Shown: piece by piece, positions 26,979 to 35,797 of the stretch
Numbering within the stretch: position 1 is the first letter of the stretch
Layout: each line of letters opens with the position of its first letter
From: Bacteroidaceae bacterium
GTDB lineage: Bacteria > Bacteroidota > Bacteroidia > Bacteroidales > Bacteroidaceae
Assembly (NCBI GenBank): GCA_017507385.1
Contig: JAFWAX010000064.1
Location: 1 to 40,903, forward strand
Direction: 5' to 3'
DNA: 40,903 bases
Position numbers and translations under genes: made by a program
Notes under the pieces: generated by a model
What the model saw: the letters and a program-made list of their open reading frames with translations, nothing else
The model's database searches: none
Told to the model about the DNA's origin: nothing

Positions 26979-27160
26979 GAGTTCGACGAATTAAAGCTGC
27001 ATGAACCAACTTAAACAAAAAAATCACGTTGTTTTAGCATGCACCGTGCGCATAATATTTAAAGAACCGCCTTTGAAATATTTAAAACACCGTGCTTGAA
27101 ATATTATGCGCACGGTGAAGACGTAGGGAACTGCGTGCTTCATACAAATTCGTCGAACTC
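26979..27160. repeat. Full 180-bp TIR element (copy B)
   Basis: The ends are GAGTTCGACGAATT (26979-26992) and its exact reverse complement AATTCGTCGAACTC (27147-27160). Inside, CACCGTGCGCATAATATTT (27042-27060) is mirrored exactly at 27099-27117. The element has no open frame of note. Related full copy at 35605-35789; half copies at 143-200 and 40645-40707. It lies upstream of the hisH promoter. Confidence 0.8.
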
Positions 27161-27260
27161 ACGTTACTTACACATGGTGTAAAAAACGGCAAAAAGTCTT
27201 TTCCATCCACTTATGATTCTTTTATTGCAGAAATATAATGTGTATCTCACAAAAAAATGT

Positions 27261-27268
27261 TAACTTTG
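27261..27268 (+). promoter_or_regulatory. -7 promoter box for the his operon
   Basis: TAACTTTG matches TAnnTTTG and is 27 bases before the hisH ATG. No attenuator-like His codon run was seen upstream. Confidence 0.55.
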
Positions 27269-27295
27269 CATGAATTATGCGGTTAATAAGGTAAA

Positions 27296-27892
27296 ATGAA
27301 CGTAGCAATAGTAAAATACAACGCTGGAAACATCGGTTCTGTAGAGAATGCCGTAAGGCGCTTAGGCATTGAGCCAATCGTGACAGATTGCCCTGAACTG
27401 ATTTGTGCAGCCGACCGAGTTATATTCCCAGGACAAGGCGAAGCAAAAAGCACTATGGCATATCTAAAGGCGCATGGCTTAGACAGAGTAATAGTAGATC
27501 TGAAACAGCCCGTGTTGGGCATCTGCATCGGGATGCAGCTGCTTTGCCGCCACAGCGAAGAATATGACACAGAATGTCTCGGCGTTTTTGACGTGGATGT
27601 GAAGAGATTTCAGCCACAAGTGCATGAGGACAAAGTACCACAGATGGGATGGAACACGATTGAGGACACAAAAACTGCGTTGTTTAGCGGATTTGAAAAG
27701 CCCGAGTTCGTCTATTTCATCCATAGTTTCTATGTCCCCAAGTGCGATTTCACTATTGCAACAACCCACTACACTCTCCCCTATTCATCTGCATTGCAGA
27801 AGGATAATTTCTACGCCACCCAATTCCATCCTGAGAAGAGCGGAGCGGTTGGCGAACGTATATTGAGGAATTTTATCGACTTGAAGGTGTAA
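27296..27892 (+). CDS. hisH: Imidazole glycerol phosphate synthase, glutaminase subunit
   Basis: Hydrolyses glutamine and passes ammonia to HisF. The 198 residues form a class I glutamine amidotransferase: the nucleophile is Cys77 in GICIGMQLL and the His178/Glu180 pair is in QFHPEKSG. The N-terminal NVAIVKYNAGNIGSV is typical of HisH. It is the first of four his genes here (hisH-hisA-hisF-hisIE), all in the same direction with gaps of 34-81 bases. The earlier-step genes hisG, hisD, hisC and hisB are not in the window. Confidence 0.96.
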   Translation: MNVAIVKYNAGNIGSVENAVRRLGIEPIVTDCPELICAADRVIFPGQGEAKSTMAYLKAHGLDRVIVDLKQPVLGICIGMQLLCRHSEEYDTECLGVFDVDVKRFQPQVHEDKVPQMGWNTIEDTKTALFSGFEKPEFVYFIHSFYVPKCDFTIATTHYTLPYSSALQKDNFYATQFHPEKSGAVGERILRNFIDLKV

Positions 27893-27973
27893 AAAAACAG
27901 TCTATTCGCCCGCCTCGTCTTTAGATGACAGGGCAATTACGAAAACTAAAGATTTGAAGTTTTTATTTGAAAA

Positions 27974-28699
27974 ATGATTGAAATAATTCCAGCCATAGAC
28001 ATTATTGATGGCAAGTGTGTGCGTCTGACCCAAGGCGACTACGACACGAAAAAAGTGTATAACGAAGACCCGTTAGAGGTTGCCAAGATGTTTGAAGCCC
28101 ACGGCATCCGTCGCCTGCACACGGTCGATTTGGACGGTGCCCGTTCACAGCATATTGTAAACTACAAGACAATTGAAAAGATTGCAGATCACACAAGTCT
28201 CGTCATTGACTTTGGCGGTGGTATCAAGTCTGACGAAGACATCGACATCGCTTTTGCCAGCGGTGCATCAATGGTGACCATTGGCAGTGTGGCCGTAAAG
28301 AATCCTGCACTATTTGAAACATGGATTGAGAAATACAACGACAACAAGATTATTCTTGGGGCGGATGTAAAGAATGGATTTATCAGCATCAACGGATGGA
28401 AGGAGGAAGGCGAAGACAAATTGATTCCATTCCTGCACAAGTATGTCAACAAAGGTGTAGATAACGTACTCTGTACCGACATCAGCAAAGACGGCATGCT
28501 TCAAGGCCCATCAGTGGAATTGTACAAGGAAATCATGAAAGAGTTCTCCAATCTGTATCTCATAGCCAGTGGTGGTGTCAGCTGCATCGAAGACATTGAC
28601 ATGCTGAACGAAGCAGGCATTCCAGCCGTCGTTTTTGGCAAGGCTATTTATGAAGGGAGAATCAAGTTAGAAGAGTTAGAAAAATACACCAACCATTGA
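27974..28699 (+). CDS. hisA: ProFAR isomerase
   Basis: Isomerises N'-ProFAR to PRFAR in histidine synthesis. A half-barrel-derived (beta/alpha)8 enzyme of 241 residues. The catalytic aspartates are Asp9 in IPAIDI and Asp131 in LGADVKNG; the phosphate-binding loops DFGGGIKS and IASGGVS are in place. It differs from the paralogue HisF two genes on by GWKEE after the second aspartate. 81 bases separate it from hisH. Confidence 0.96.
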   Translation: MIEIIPAIDIIDGKCVRLTQGDYDTKKVYNEDPLEVAKMFEAHGIRRLHTVDLDGARSQHIVNYKTIEKIADHTSLVIDFGGGIKSDEDIDIAFASGASMVTIGSVAVKNPALFETWIEKYNDNKIILGADVKNGFISINGWKEEGEDKLIPFLHKYVNKGVDNVLCTDISKDGMLQGPSVELYKEIMKEFSNLYLIASGGVSCIEDIDMLNEAGIPAVVFGKAIYEGRIKLEELEKYTNH

Positions 28700-28740
28700 G
28701 AATAAGAATCTTATAGTTTCCAGTTATCAATTAGGCAAAG

Positions 28741-29532
28741 ATGTTAGCAAAGAGAATCATACCATGTCTTGACATCAAAGATGGTCAAACGGTGAAAGGA
28801 ACGAACTTCGTGAATCTCCGTCATGCTGGCGACCCTATCGAATTAGGCAAAACCTATAGCGAGCAAGGAGCAGACGAACTGGTGTATCTTGACATCACAG
28901 CATCACATGAAGGAAGAAAAACCTTCACAGAATTGGTCAAGCGCATTGCCAAAGAAATCAACATACCTTTCACGGTAGGTGGCGGCATCAACGAGTTGAA
29001 AGATGTTGACCGACTGCTGAATGCCGGTGCAGACAAAGTGAGCATCAATTCGGCAGCCTTACGCAATCCTGGGCTGATTGACGAAATAGCCCGCAATTTT
29101 GGCAGTCAAGTATGCGTAGTAGCTATCGACGCGAAATGCGAAGATGACACCATCCACGATAATGGCGACCCTAACATTGACGGCAACTGGGTCTGCTACA
29201 TCAACGGAGGAAGAGTCCCAACGCAATACAATCTTTTCGACTGGGCAAAGGAGGCGAACGAGCGAGGAGCCGGCGAAATTCTTTTCACATCCATGAATCA
29301 TGATGGTGTCAAAAAAGGCTTTGCAGATGTTGCCCTGAGAAAGCTATCAGATTCGCTCACCATCCCTGTCATCGCCTCTGGGGGCGCTGGAACAAAAAAG
29401 CACTTTCGCGATACATTCCTTAACGGGCACAGCGATGCGGCATTAGCAGCAAGCGTGTTCCATTTCGGAGAGATTCCGATTCCCGAACTGAAACAATATC
29501 TTGCCAACGAGGGTGTGAATGTAAGACTTTAA
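28741..29532 (+). CDS. hisF: Imidazole glycerol phosphate synthase, cyclase subunit
   Basis: Condenses ammonia from HisH with PRFAR to give imidazole glycerol phosphate and AICAR. It has 263 residues in a (beta/alpha)8 barrel. Catalytic Asp11 is in IPCLDIKDG and Asp130 in [11 protein letters not shown]; phosphate loops VGGGIN and IASGGAG are visible. The protein carries a 10-15 residue insertion after Asp130 ([16 protein letters not shown]), a little longer than in Thermotoga but seen in Bacteroidota. Confidence 0.96.
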   Translation: MLAKRIIPCLDIKDGQTVKGTNFVNLRHAGDPIELGKTYSEQGADELVYLDITASHEGRKTFTELVKRIAKEINIPFTVGGGINELKDVDRLLNAGADKVSINSAALRNPGLIDEIARNFGSQVCVVAIDAKCEDDTIHDNGDPNIDGNWVCYINGGRVPTQYNLFDWAKEANERGAGEILFTSMNHDGVKKGFADVALRKLSDSLTIPVIASGGAGTKKHFRDTFLNGHSDAALAASVFHFGEIPIPELKQYLANEGVNVRL

Positions 29533-29566
29533 TTAAAAACAGAAGATTATTAAAGACTAATAAATA

Positions 29567-30178
29567 ATGAAAATCGATTTCAACAAAATGGACGGTCTTG
29601 TACCTGCTATCGTACAGGATGCCAAGACTTTGAAGGTGCTGATGCTCGGATTCATGAACGAGGAGGCATATAACAAGACGGTAGAAACAGGAAAGGTGAC
29701 CTTCTACAGCCGCACACGTCAGACACTCTGGACAAAAGGTGAGACAAGCGGAAATTTCCTCAACGTCGTGGAGATTCTGAACGACTGCGACAATGACACG
29801 CTGCTCATCAAGGCAAACCCAACAGGTCCAGTGTGCCACACAGGCGCAGACACCTGCTGGAACGAAAAGAACGAAAATCCCATCATGTTCATGGTTGAAT
29901 TGCAGCGATTCATCGAAAAGCGACACAGAGAAATGCCGGAAGGAAGCTATACAACTTCACTTTTCAAAGATGGCTGTCACCGTATGGCACAGAAGGTGGG
30001 AGAAGAAGCGCTGGAATCTGTCATAGAAGCTGTTGCCAACAACAACGAGCGCCTCGTATATGAAGCATCAGACATGCTGTATCATCTCATCGTGCTGCTC
30101 ACCTCGAAGGGACTTTCCATCGAAGACCTTGCCATAGAACTGGCAGAGCGTCACGACCCCAACTGGCACAAGCATTAA
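29567..30178 (+). CDS. hisIE: Bifunctional PR-AMP cyclohydrolase / PR-ATP pyrophosphohydrolase
   Basis: Performs steps two and three of histidine synthesis. The N-terminal HisI domain (about 1-110) has the zinc and catalytic cluster in FYSRTRQTLWTKGETSGN, DCDNDTLL and CHTGADTCW. The C-terminal HisE domain (about 115-203) has the acidic Mg-binding helix VGEEALESVIEA and ASDMLYHLIVLL. The 203-residue fusion is the normal form in enterobacteria and Bacteroidota. It ends the his genes, and an FtsE-like gene follows after 48 bases. Confidence 0.96.
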   Translation: MKIDFNKMDGLVPAIVQDAKTLKVLMLGFMNEEAYNKTVETGKVTFYSRTRQTLWTKGETSGNFLNVVEILNDCDNDTLLIKANPTGPVCHTGADTCWNEKNENPIMFMVELQRFIEKRHREMPEGSYTTSLFKDGCHRMAQKVGEEALESVIEAVANNNERLVYEASDMLYHLIVLLTSKGLSIEDLAIELAERHDPNWHKH

Positions 30179-30226
30179 CATCCCATTGTCATTCATCAAC
30201 TCACAATTGTCAATTAGAAAAAAAAA

Positions 30227-30979
30227 ATGAATCTGATTGATTATAAAAACGTCAACATCTATCAAGAATCGCAACTGGTTTTACAGGATGTAAACTTCGA
30301 CGTAAAAGAAGGAGAATTCATCTACATCACAGGAAAAGTCGGAACAGGAAAAAGTTCCCTCCTCAAAACCATATACGGAGAGCTCCCCGTCCTTGAGGGA
30401 TATGCCAAAGTCCTTGACTACGACATGAAAGAGCTCAGACGCCGCAATCTGCCTGACTTGCGTAAAAAGCTCGGCATCATCTTTCAAGATTTCCAGCTGC
30501 TGACCGACCGCACCGTTGATGCCAATCTCCGATTCGTGTTAAAAGCTACTGGATGGAAGAACAAAGTCGAAATCAATCAGCGCATCAGCGATGTTCTTGA
30601 CTTGGTTGGCATGTCAACAAAAGGCTACAAGATGCCATCCGAACTGTCAGGTGGAGAACAGCAGCGTATCGTCATTGCACGCGCCATTCTCAACAACCCC
30701 AAGCTCATCCTTGCCGACGAGCCAACAGGCAACCTTGACCCCGAAACCGGAAGGCAAATCACAGAATTGCTACAGCAAATATGCATGGCAGGAAGCACGG
30801 TCATAGTCATCACACACAATCTGCAGCTGATGGACCAGTTTCCAGGAAGACAATTCAAGTGTGAAAACCGGAAGCTGATAGAAATCAAGGAAGAAACAGA
30901 AACTGAAACAGCAGACGAAGCTGAAACTGAAACATCAGATGAAGCAGAAACCGAAACAGCAGATGAAAGAGAAGAATGA
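30227..30979 (+). CDS. ftsE: FtsE-like ABC ATPase with acidic repeat tail
   Basis: ATP-binding subunit of the FtsEX/LolD class. In FtsEX it acts with the membrane protein FtsX to switch on cell-wall hydrolases at division. The 250 residues include Walker A GKVGTGKS (36-43), Q-loop FQDFQ, signature LSGGEQQR (140-147), Walker B ILADEP (161-166) and the switch His197. After residue 220 comes an extra acidic tail with three copies of an eight-residue unit (EAETETAD and variants, 223-246), not part of the ABC fold. No ftsX lies next to it. It is between hisIE and lysC in the same direction. LolD-type assignment is the alternative. Confidence 0.8.
   Translation: MNLIDYKNVNIYQESQLVLQDVNFDVKEGEFIYITGKVGTGKSSLLKTIYGELPVLEGYAKVLDYDMKELRRRNLPDLRKKLGIIFQDFQLLTDRTVDANLRFVLKATGWKNKVEINQRISDVLDLVGMSTKGYKMPSELSGGEQQRIVIARAILNNPKLILADEPTGNLDPETGRQITELLQQICMAGSTVIVITHNLQLMDQFPGRQFKCENRKLIEIKEETETETADEAETETSDEAETETADEREE
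30893..30964 (+). repeat. In-frame 24-bp tandem repeat, three copies
   Basis: Three imperfect 24-base units encode E(T/A)ETET(A/S)D at the C-terminus of the FtsE-like protein. The third-base differences between the copies show that it is not a very recent expansion. Confidence 0.7.
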
Positions 30980-31020
30980 CACATTATTTATATATAAGAA
31001 GAAAATAAAAAGATAAAGAT

Positions 31021-32334
31021 ATGAAAGTACTCAAATTTGGCGGAACATCCGTAGGCACACCACAAAGAATGAAGGAAGTCGTAAAGCTCATCACCGACGG
31101 CGACCAGAAAATCGTTGTTCTTTCAGCAATGTCTGGAACAACCAATTCACTTGTGGAAATCTCTGACTACCTCTACAAGAAGAATCCAGAAGGAGCAAAT
31201 GAGACCATCAACACGCTTGAGAAGAAATACAAGAAGCATGTAGAAGAGCTCTACACCACCAGCGAGATGAAGCAGAAGACATTGGAGTTCCTGAAAGAGG
31301 AATTCAATTATCTGCGCTCTTTCACCAAGGGAATTTTCACCATCTTCGAAGAGAAAATCATCGTTGGACAGGGAGAAATCATCTCTACCAACATGGTTGC
31401 CAACTATCTCATCGAGCAGGGCTACAATGCAGCACTCATCCCTGCGCTTGAATTCATGCGTACAGACAAGAACTCTGAGCCCGACCTTGACTACATCACC
31501 AAGAACATCAAGGTACAGCTCGAGAAGGTGCCAGAAAAAGACATCTACATCACACAAGGCTTCATCTGCCGCAATGCCTATGGCGAGATTGACAATCTGC
31601 AGCGCGGAGGTTCTGACTACAGCGCTTCGCTCATAGGAGCAGCTGTCGGAGCGTCCGAAATCCAGATCTGGACAGACATTGACGGTATGCACAACAACGA
31701 CCCACGCTTTGTGGAAAACACAACACCAGTCAACCACCTTCACTTCGAAGAAGCTGCTGAACTGGCATACTTTGGAGCCAAGATTCTCCACCCCACATGC
31801 GTGCAGCCAGCAAAATACGCAGGTATTCCTGTGAAGCTCCTCAACACAATGGATCCTTCTGCTCCAGGAACAATCATCAGCAATGAAACTGAGCATGGGA
31901 AAATCAAGGCTGTAGCAGCCAAAGACAACATCACAGCCATCAAGATCACCTCATCTCGCATGCTGCTCGCCTATGGGTTCCTGCGCAAAGTATTCGAAAT
32001 CTTCGAGTCATACAGAACATCCATCGACATGATTACCACATCAGAAGTTGGCGTAAGCGTGTCTATCGACAACACAACCAACCTCGATGCCATCATCAAC
32101 GAGCTGAAGAAGTTCGGACACGTGCAGATAGACAAGGACATGTGCATCATCTGCGTTGTGGGCGACCTCGACGCACAGAACGTTGGTTTCCAGAGCAAGG
32201 CAACCGAGGCGTTCAAGGAGATTCCTGTCCGCATGATTTCCTATGGAGGTTCCAACCACAACATCTCCTTCCTCATTTCTGCCGAAGACAAGAAGAAGGC
32301 ACTCCAATCACTCTCCGACCATTTGTTCAACTAA
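31021..32334 (+). CDS. lysC: Aspartate kinase, monofunctional
   Basis: Phosphorylates aspartate, the entry step to lysine, diaminopimelate, threonine and methionine. The 437 residues begin with KVLKFGGTSVG and contain the kinase-domain motifs LSAMSGTTNSLVE, QGFICRNAYGEIDNLQRGGSDYSA and WTDIDGMHNNDPR. Two ACT domains follow (about residues 300-437), the usual site of amino-acid feedback. There is no homoserine dehydrogenase domain. lysA starts eight bases after the stop, so the first and last steps toward lysine share a transcript. Confidence 0.96.
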   Translation: MKVLKFGGTSVGTPQRMKEVVKLITDGDQKIVVLSAMSGTTNSLVEISDYLYKKNPEGANETINTLEKKYKKHVEELYTTSEMKQKTLEFLKEEFNYLRSFTKGIFTIFEEKIIVGQGEIISTNMVANYLIEQGYNAALIPALEFMRTDKNSEPDLDYITKNIKVQLEKVPEKDIYITQGFICRNAYGEIDNLQRGGSDYSASLIGAAVGASEIQIWTDIDGMHNNDPRFVENTTPVNHLHFEEAAELAYFGAKILHPTCVQPAKYAGIPVKLLNTMDPSAPGTIISNETEHGKIKAVAAKDNITAIKITSSRMLLAYGFLRKVFEIFESYRTSIDMITTSEVGVSVSIDNTTNLDAIINELKKFGHVQIDKDMCIICVVGDLDAQNVGFQSKATEAFKEIPVRMISYGGSNHNISFLISAEDKKKALQSLSDHLFN

Positions 32335-32342
32335 TCAGAATT

Positions 32343-33503
32343 ATGGGTATTCAAATGAATGTAGAAAGGTTTGCGAACATCCGCACGCCTTTCTACTATT
32401 ACGATACAGACATACTGCGCCAGACGCTCGATGCCATCTGTGCAGAGACGAAGAAGCACGACAACTATTTCATCCACTATGCCGTAAAGGCCAATGCCAA
32501 TCTCAAGGTGCTCCAAGTCATCAACGAAGCAGGATTAGGCATCGACTGCGTGTCAGGAGGCGAAATCGAGCAAGTGCTCAAAGCTGGCTTCCCAGCCAAT
32601 AAAATCGTCTTTGCAGGCGTAGGAAAAAGCGATTGGGAAATCGAGCTCGGCATTGACGAAAACATCTTCTGTTTCAACGTAGAGAGCATTCCCGAACTGG
32701 AAGTCATCAACGAGATTGCAGCCAGAAAAGACAAGATGGCAACCGTCTGCTTCCGCATCAATCCCAATGTAGGCGCCCACACCCATGCCAACATCACAAC
32801 GGGCTTAGCTGAAAACAAGTTCGGCATAGCCATGGAAGACATGGAAAAAGTCATCCGCCTGGCACAAGGCATGAAGAACATACAGTTCAAGGGGCTCCAC
32901 TTCCACATCGGTTCGCAAATTCTGGAAATGGACGATTTCATAGCCCTTGCCCACCGCATCAACGAGTTGCAAGACCGTTTAGAAAAGCAAGGTATCCAAT
33001 TGGAAATCATCAATGTAGGTGGCGGACTTGGAGTTGACTACGAGCATCCGCAAGAGAATCCAATCCCCAATTTCAAGGACTACTTCGCAATTTACGAAAA
33101 GTATCTGAAACTGCGTCCCAGACAGACAGTCCACTTTGAACTGGGTCGAGCAATCGTAGCCCAATGCGGTGCGCTCATCACCAAGGTCAACTATGTGAAA
33201 GAAGCTTCAGTCAAGAAATTCGTCATTACCGATGCTGGCTTCACCGACCTCATCCGCCCTGCCCTCTACGATGCCCACCACCGCATCATCAATCTCAGCA
33301 GTAGCGAGCCAGAAGAGACCTACGATGTAGTAGGCCCCATCTGCGAGTCCAGCGACGTGTTTGAAAAAGACACTCGTCTGCCAAAGACTCGCCGCGGCGA
33401 CATGCTTGCCCTGCTCTCCGCCGGCGCTTATGGCGAAATCATGGCATCAAGCTACAACTGCCGCAAGCTTCCAGAAGGATATACGAGCGAAGATTTACAG
33501 TAG
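32343..33503 (+). CDS. lysA: Diaminopimelate decarboxylase
   Basis: PLP enzyme converting meso-diaminopimelate to lysine. With ATG 32343 it has 386 residues. The cofactor lysine is Lys49 in HYAVKANAN; GLHFHIGSQ, INVGGGLGVDY, ELGRAIVAQCG and GPICESSD are the other family motifs. The frame stays open upstream into lysC, but that part does not resemble the family; MNVERF at 32355 is a second possible start. Directly coupled to lysC by position. Confidence 0.95.
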   Translation: MGIQMNVERFANIRTPFYYYDTDILRQTLDAICAETKKHDNYFIHYAVKANANLKVLQVINEAGLGIDCVSGGEIEQVLKAGFPANKIVFAGVGKSDWEIELGIDENIFCFNVESIPELEVINEIAARKDKMATVCFRINPNVGAHTHANITTGLAENKFGIAMEDMEKVIRLAQGMKNIQFKGLHFHIGSQILEMDDFIALAHRINELQDRLEKQGIQLEIINVGGGLGVDYEHPQENPIPNFKDYFAIYEKYLKLRPRQTVHFELGRAIVAQCGALITKVNYVKEASVKKFVITDAGFTDLIRPALYDAHHRIINLSSSEPEETYDVVGPICESSDVFEKDTRLPKTRRGDMLALLSAGAYGEIMASSYNCRKLPEGYTSEDLQ

Positions 33504-33520
33504 AATCAAGACAGGACAAG

Positions 33521-33533
33521 TGACACAATGTCA
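33521..33533. promoter_or_regulatory. 13-bp palindrome upstream of grpE-dnaJ
   Basis: TGACA-CAA-TGTCA lies in the 99-base gap between lysA and grpE, 69 bases before the grpE start. It could be an operator for the chaperone genes, but no consensus known to me matches it. Confidence 0.25.
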
Positions 33534-33602
33534 TACGAATACCAATATTTTATGCGCTGGCATTGCTTTTGTCATAGCCGATGATTGTTATCAAGTAGAA
33601 TT

Positions 33603-34184
33603 ATGAAGAAAAATATAAAGAACGAAGAAGTTAACGAGGAAATCGTTAACGAAAGCGTCGAAGAAACGCAAAAAGCTTCAGACGAACAGACCGAGAAAAA
33701 AGAGACAGAAGAACCTCGTGAATTGACTTCCGAAGAAAAGATTGCAGAACTGGAAAAGCAGATTGAAGAGCTGAAGAAACAGCAGCTCTACAAAGTGGCA
33801 GAATTTGACAACTTCCGCAAGCGCGTGATGCAAGAAAAAGCCGAACTCATCAAGAATGGCGGCTCAAAAGTCATCACTACCCTCCTGCCCATCATCGACG
33901 ACTTGGAACGTGCGCAGCAAAACATGGACAAGTATGAGGATGTAGCAGCCGTGAAAGAAGGCGTGAACCTGATTATCGACAAATTCTTCAAGCTGTTGGC
34001 ACAGGAAGGATTGAAGAAGATGGAAGTTGTGGGAGAAGCCTTCGACAGCGACCTGCACGAAGCCATCGCCATGGTTCCTGGCCAGCCAGAAGACATGAAG
34101 GGTAAAGTGATGGACTGCATGACGGCTGGCTACATATTGAACGACAAAGTTATACGCTACGCCAAAGTGGCTGTGGCTGAATAA
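33603..34184 (+). CDS. grpE: Nucleotide exchange factor GrpE
   Basis: Releases ADP from DnaK in the Hsp70 folding cycle. The 193 residues start with an acidic, disordered stretch (about 1-50), then a long coiled coil (EKIAELEKQIEELKKQQLYK) leading to AEFDNFRKRV. The C-terminal beta domain has DSDLHEAIAMVPG and GYILNDKVIRYAKVAV, the family signature. The start is the ATG at 33603 rather than 33585, since the protein then opens with the usual MKKN. dnaJ follows after 111 bases; dnaK is not in the window. Confidence 0.95.
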   Translation: MKKNIKNEEVNEEIVNESVEETQKASDEQTEKKETEEPRELTSEEKIAELEKQIEELKKQQLYKVAEFDNFRKRVMQEKAELIKNGGSKVITTLLPIIDDLERAQQNMDKYEDVAAVKEGVNLIIDKFFKLLAQEGLKKMEVVGEAFDSDLHEAIAMVPGQPEDMKGKVMDCMTAGYILNDKVIRYAKVAVAE

Positions 34185-34282
34185 ATTGAAAGTTGACGAT
34201 TGAAAGTTAGAAGTTGACGATTGAAAGTTGAAACGAAATTCGGCGCAGCCAATTCTCAATTTTCAATTATCAATTTTCAATT
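34184..34282. repeat. Inverted AT-rich repeat in the grpE-dnaJ spacer
   Basis: The left block repeats TTGAAAGTTGACGATTGAAA-like units (34185-34231). The right block repeats TCAATTTTCAATTATCAATT-like units (34250-34282). The blocks are roughly reverse complements, so the spacer mRNA can fold on itself. Sequences like the right block, such as TCAATTAG before the FtsE-like gene and hisF, recur in the window's spacers. Confidence 0.6.
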
Positions 34283-34295
34283 GAAAAATGACCCT

Positions 34296-35468
34296 ATGGC
34301 AAAAAGAGATTTCTACGAAGTGTTGGGAGTATCGAAAACCGCTTCCGACGACGAAATAAAAAGAGCCTACAAGAAAATGGCCATCAAGTATCACCCCGAC
34401 CGCAATCCGGGTGATAAAGCTGTTGAAGAGAAGTTCAAAGAAGCAGCCGAGGCATACGATGTGCTGCGCGACCCACAGAAACGCCGCCAATACGACCAGT
34501 TCGGACCAGATGCTTTCAGTCCTGGCGCAGGCGGATTCGGCGGAGGCCAGAACATGTCAATGGACGACATCTTCAGCATGTTCGGCGACATCTTCGGAGG
34601 TGGCGGATTTGGCAGCGGATTCGGAGGATTTAGCGGTTTCGGAGGTGGCGGCGGACAGCGCAGAAAGCCTGTGTACAAAGGACAAGACCTGCGAATGCGC
34701 ATAGAACTAGAACTCAACGACATCGTTCATGGCGTGACCAAGAAGTTCAACCTCCGCACAGATATCCAATGCCCTCATTGCAAAGGAACAGGCTCAGAAG
34801 ACGGACAAGAAGCAACCTGCAGCATCTGCAACGGACAGGGAACTGTGTACAAGACACGCCAGACGATGCTCGGCATCATGCAGACACAATCCGTATGCGA
34901 CACTTGCCAAGGCGAAGGCACCGTCATCAAGAACAAGTGTACACATTGCCACGGCGAAGGAATCGTAAAGGGCGAAAAGCAAGTTGAAGTAGAGCTCCCA
35001 GCCGGTCTTGTCGAAGGCTACGCCTACAATTTCCAGGGCAAAGGCGGAGCAGGCAGACGCAACGGCGTTGATGGCGACCTTCAGATTCTCGTGCATGAGA
35101 AGCCGCACCCAGAGCTCGTCAGAGACGGCTGCGACCTCGTCTACAACCTCCTGCTCACAATCCCGCAAGCCGTGCTTGGCACATCCCTCGAAGTGCCCAC
35201 ACACGATGGAAAAGCGAAAATAACCATTCCGTCAGGCACACAGCCTGGCACCGTACTGCGACTGAAAGGCAAAGGCATTCCAGACATCAACGGCTATGGC
35301 CATCAACGAGGAGACCAGATCATCAACATCTCCGTCTATATGCCAGAAACACTCAGCAAAGAAGAGCGAAAAGCCATCGAGGCCTTAGCTGGTAGCGACA
35401 ACATCAAGCCTTCATCCGGAATCAAGGACAAGATATTCAGCCATTTCCGCGCTTACTTCAAGAAATAA
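34296..35468 (+). CDS. dnaJ: Chaperone DnaJ
   Basis: Hsp40 co-chaperone that delivers clients to DnaK and stimulates its ATPase. From ATG 34296 it has 390 residues. The J domain (1-70) has the HPD triad at 33-35 (KYHPDRNPG), followed by a Gly/Phe-rich region (about 75-125). The zinc region (about 150-225) has four CxxCxGxG repeats: [24 protein letters not shown] and CTHCHGEG. C-terminal substrate domains follow. All features of a type I DnaJ are intact. The frame extends upstream to 34221 through repeat sequence, which was rejected as coding. Confidence 0.97.
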   Translation: MAKRDFYEVLGVSKTASDDEIKRAYKKMAIKYHPDRNPGDKAVEEKFKEAAEAYDVLRDPQKRRQYDQFGPDAFSPGAGGFGGGQNMSMDDIFSMFGDIFGGGGFGSGFGGFSGFGGGGGQRRKPVYKGQDLRMRIELELNDIVHGVTKKFNLRTDIQCPHCKGTGSEDGQEATCSICNGQGTVYKTRQTMLGIMQTQSVCDTCQGEGTVIKNKCTHCHGEGIVKGEKQVEVELPAGLVEGYAYNFQGKGGAGRRNGVDGDLQILVHEKPHPELVRDGCDLVYNLLLTIPQAVLGTSLEVPTHDGKAKITIPSGTQPGTVLRLKGKGIPDINGYGHQRGDQIINISVYMPETLSKEERKAIEALAGSDNIKPSSGIKDKIFSHFRAYFKK

Positions 35469-35484
35469 CAGATATTCCACGATA

Positions 35485-35571
35485 AACACGAGGGCACCTC
35501 AAAGCAAAGTGAAAACCACAAGAGTTAGATAAGGAACTTTGGGGGTACTTTGCTTGAGATGCCCTCGTGTT
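35485..35571 (+). terminator. Long hairpin behind dnaJ
   Basis: AACACGAGGGCA (35485-35496) continues into TCAAAGCAAAGT, and both are mirrored at 35547-35571 (ACTTTGCTTGAGATGCCCTCGTGTT, here cited only by its parts ACTTTGCTTGA and TGCCCTCGTGTT). The stem has about 25 bp with a few mismatches and a loop of about 36 bases. It starts 16 bases after the dnaJ stop and probably ends the transcript; a stable small RNA end is the alternative. Confidence 0.6.
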
Positions 35572-35604
35572 GTATTCTCAACACTTTTCTATATACTCAA
35601 ACAT

Positions 35605-35789
35605 GAGTTCGACGAATTGAAAGCAGTATGAATCAACTTGAACAAAAATAAGCTTCACGTTGCTTTAGCATTCGCCGTGCGTATAATATTTCAAGCACCG
35701 TATTTTAAATATTTCGTAGGCGGTGTTTTAAATATTATGCGCACGGTGGACACGTGGGAAACAGCATGTTATGCAAATTCGTCGAATTT
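35605..35789. repeat. Full 180-bp TIR element (copy C)
   Basis: The ends are GAGTTCGACGAATT (35605-35618) and AATTCGTCGAATTT (35776-35789), the latter with two changes from copy B. The inner arms are CGCCGTGCGTATAATATTT (35673-35691) and AAATATTATGCGCACGGTG (35730-35748). It lies between convergent dnaJ and kdsD and ends nine bases from the kdsD stop codon. It has no 23-bp repeats in front. Confidence 0.8.
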
Positions 35790-35797
35790 ACATCACT

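Noticed and set aside
26827..27260. Small gene in the gap between the PL11 lyase and hisH
   Set aside because: The gap is filled by the 23-bp-period units and TIR copy B; no open frame with a credible start was seen.
32142..32342. Longer lysA start at 32142
   Set aside because: It overlaps the conserved ACT end of lysC in another frame and does not resemble diaminopimelate decarboxylases.
34221..34295. Longer dnaJ start at 34221
   Set aside because: The added 25 residues are translated repeat sequence; DnaJ proteins begin at [12 protein letters not shown].
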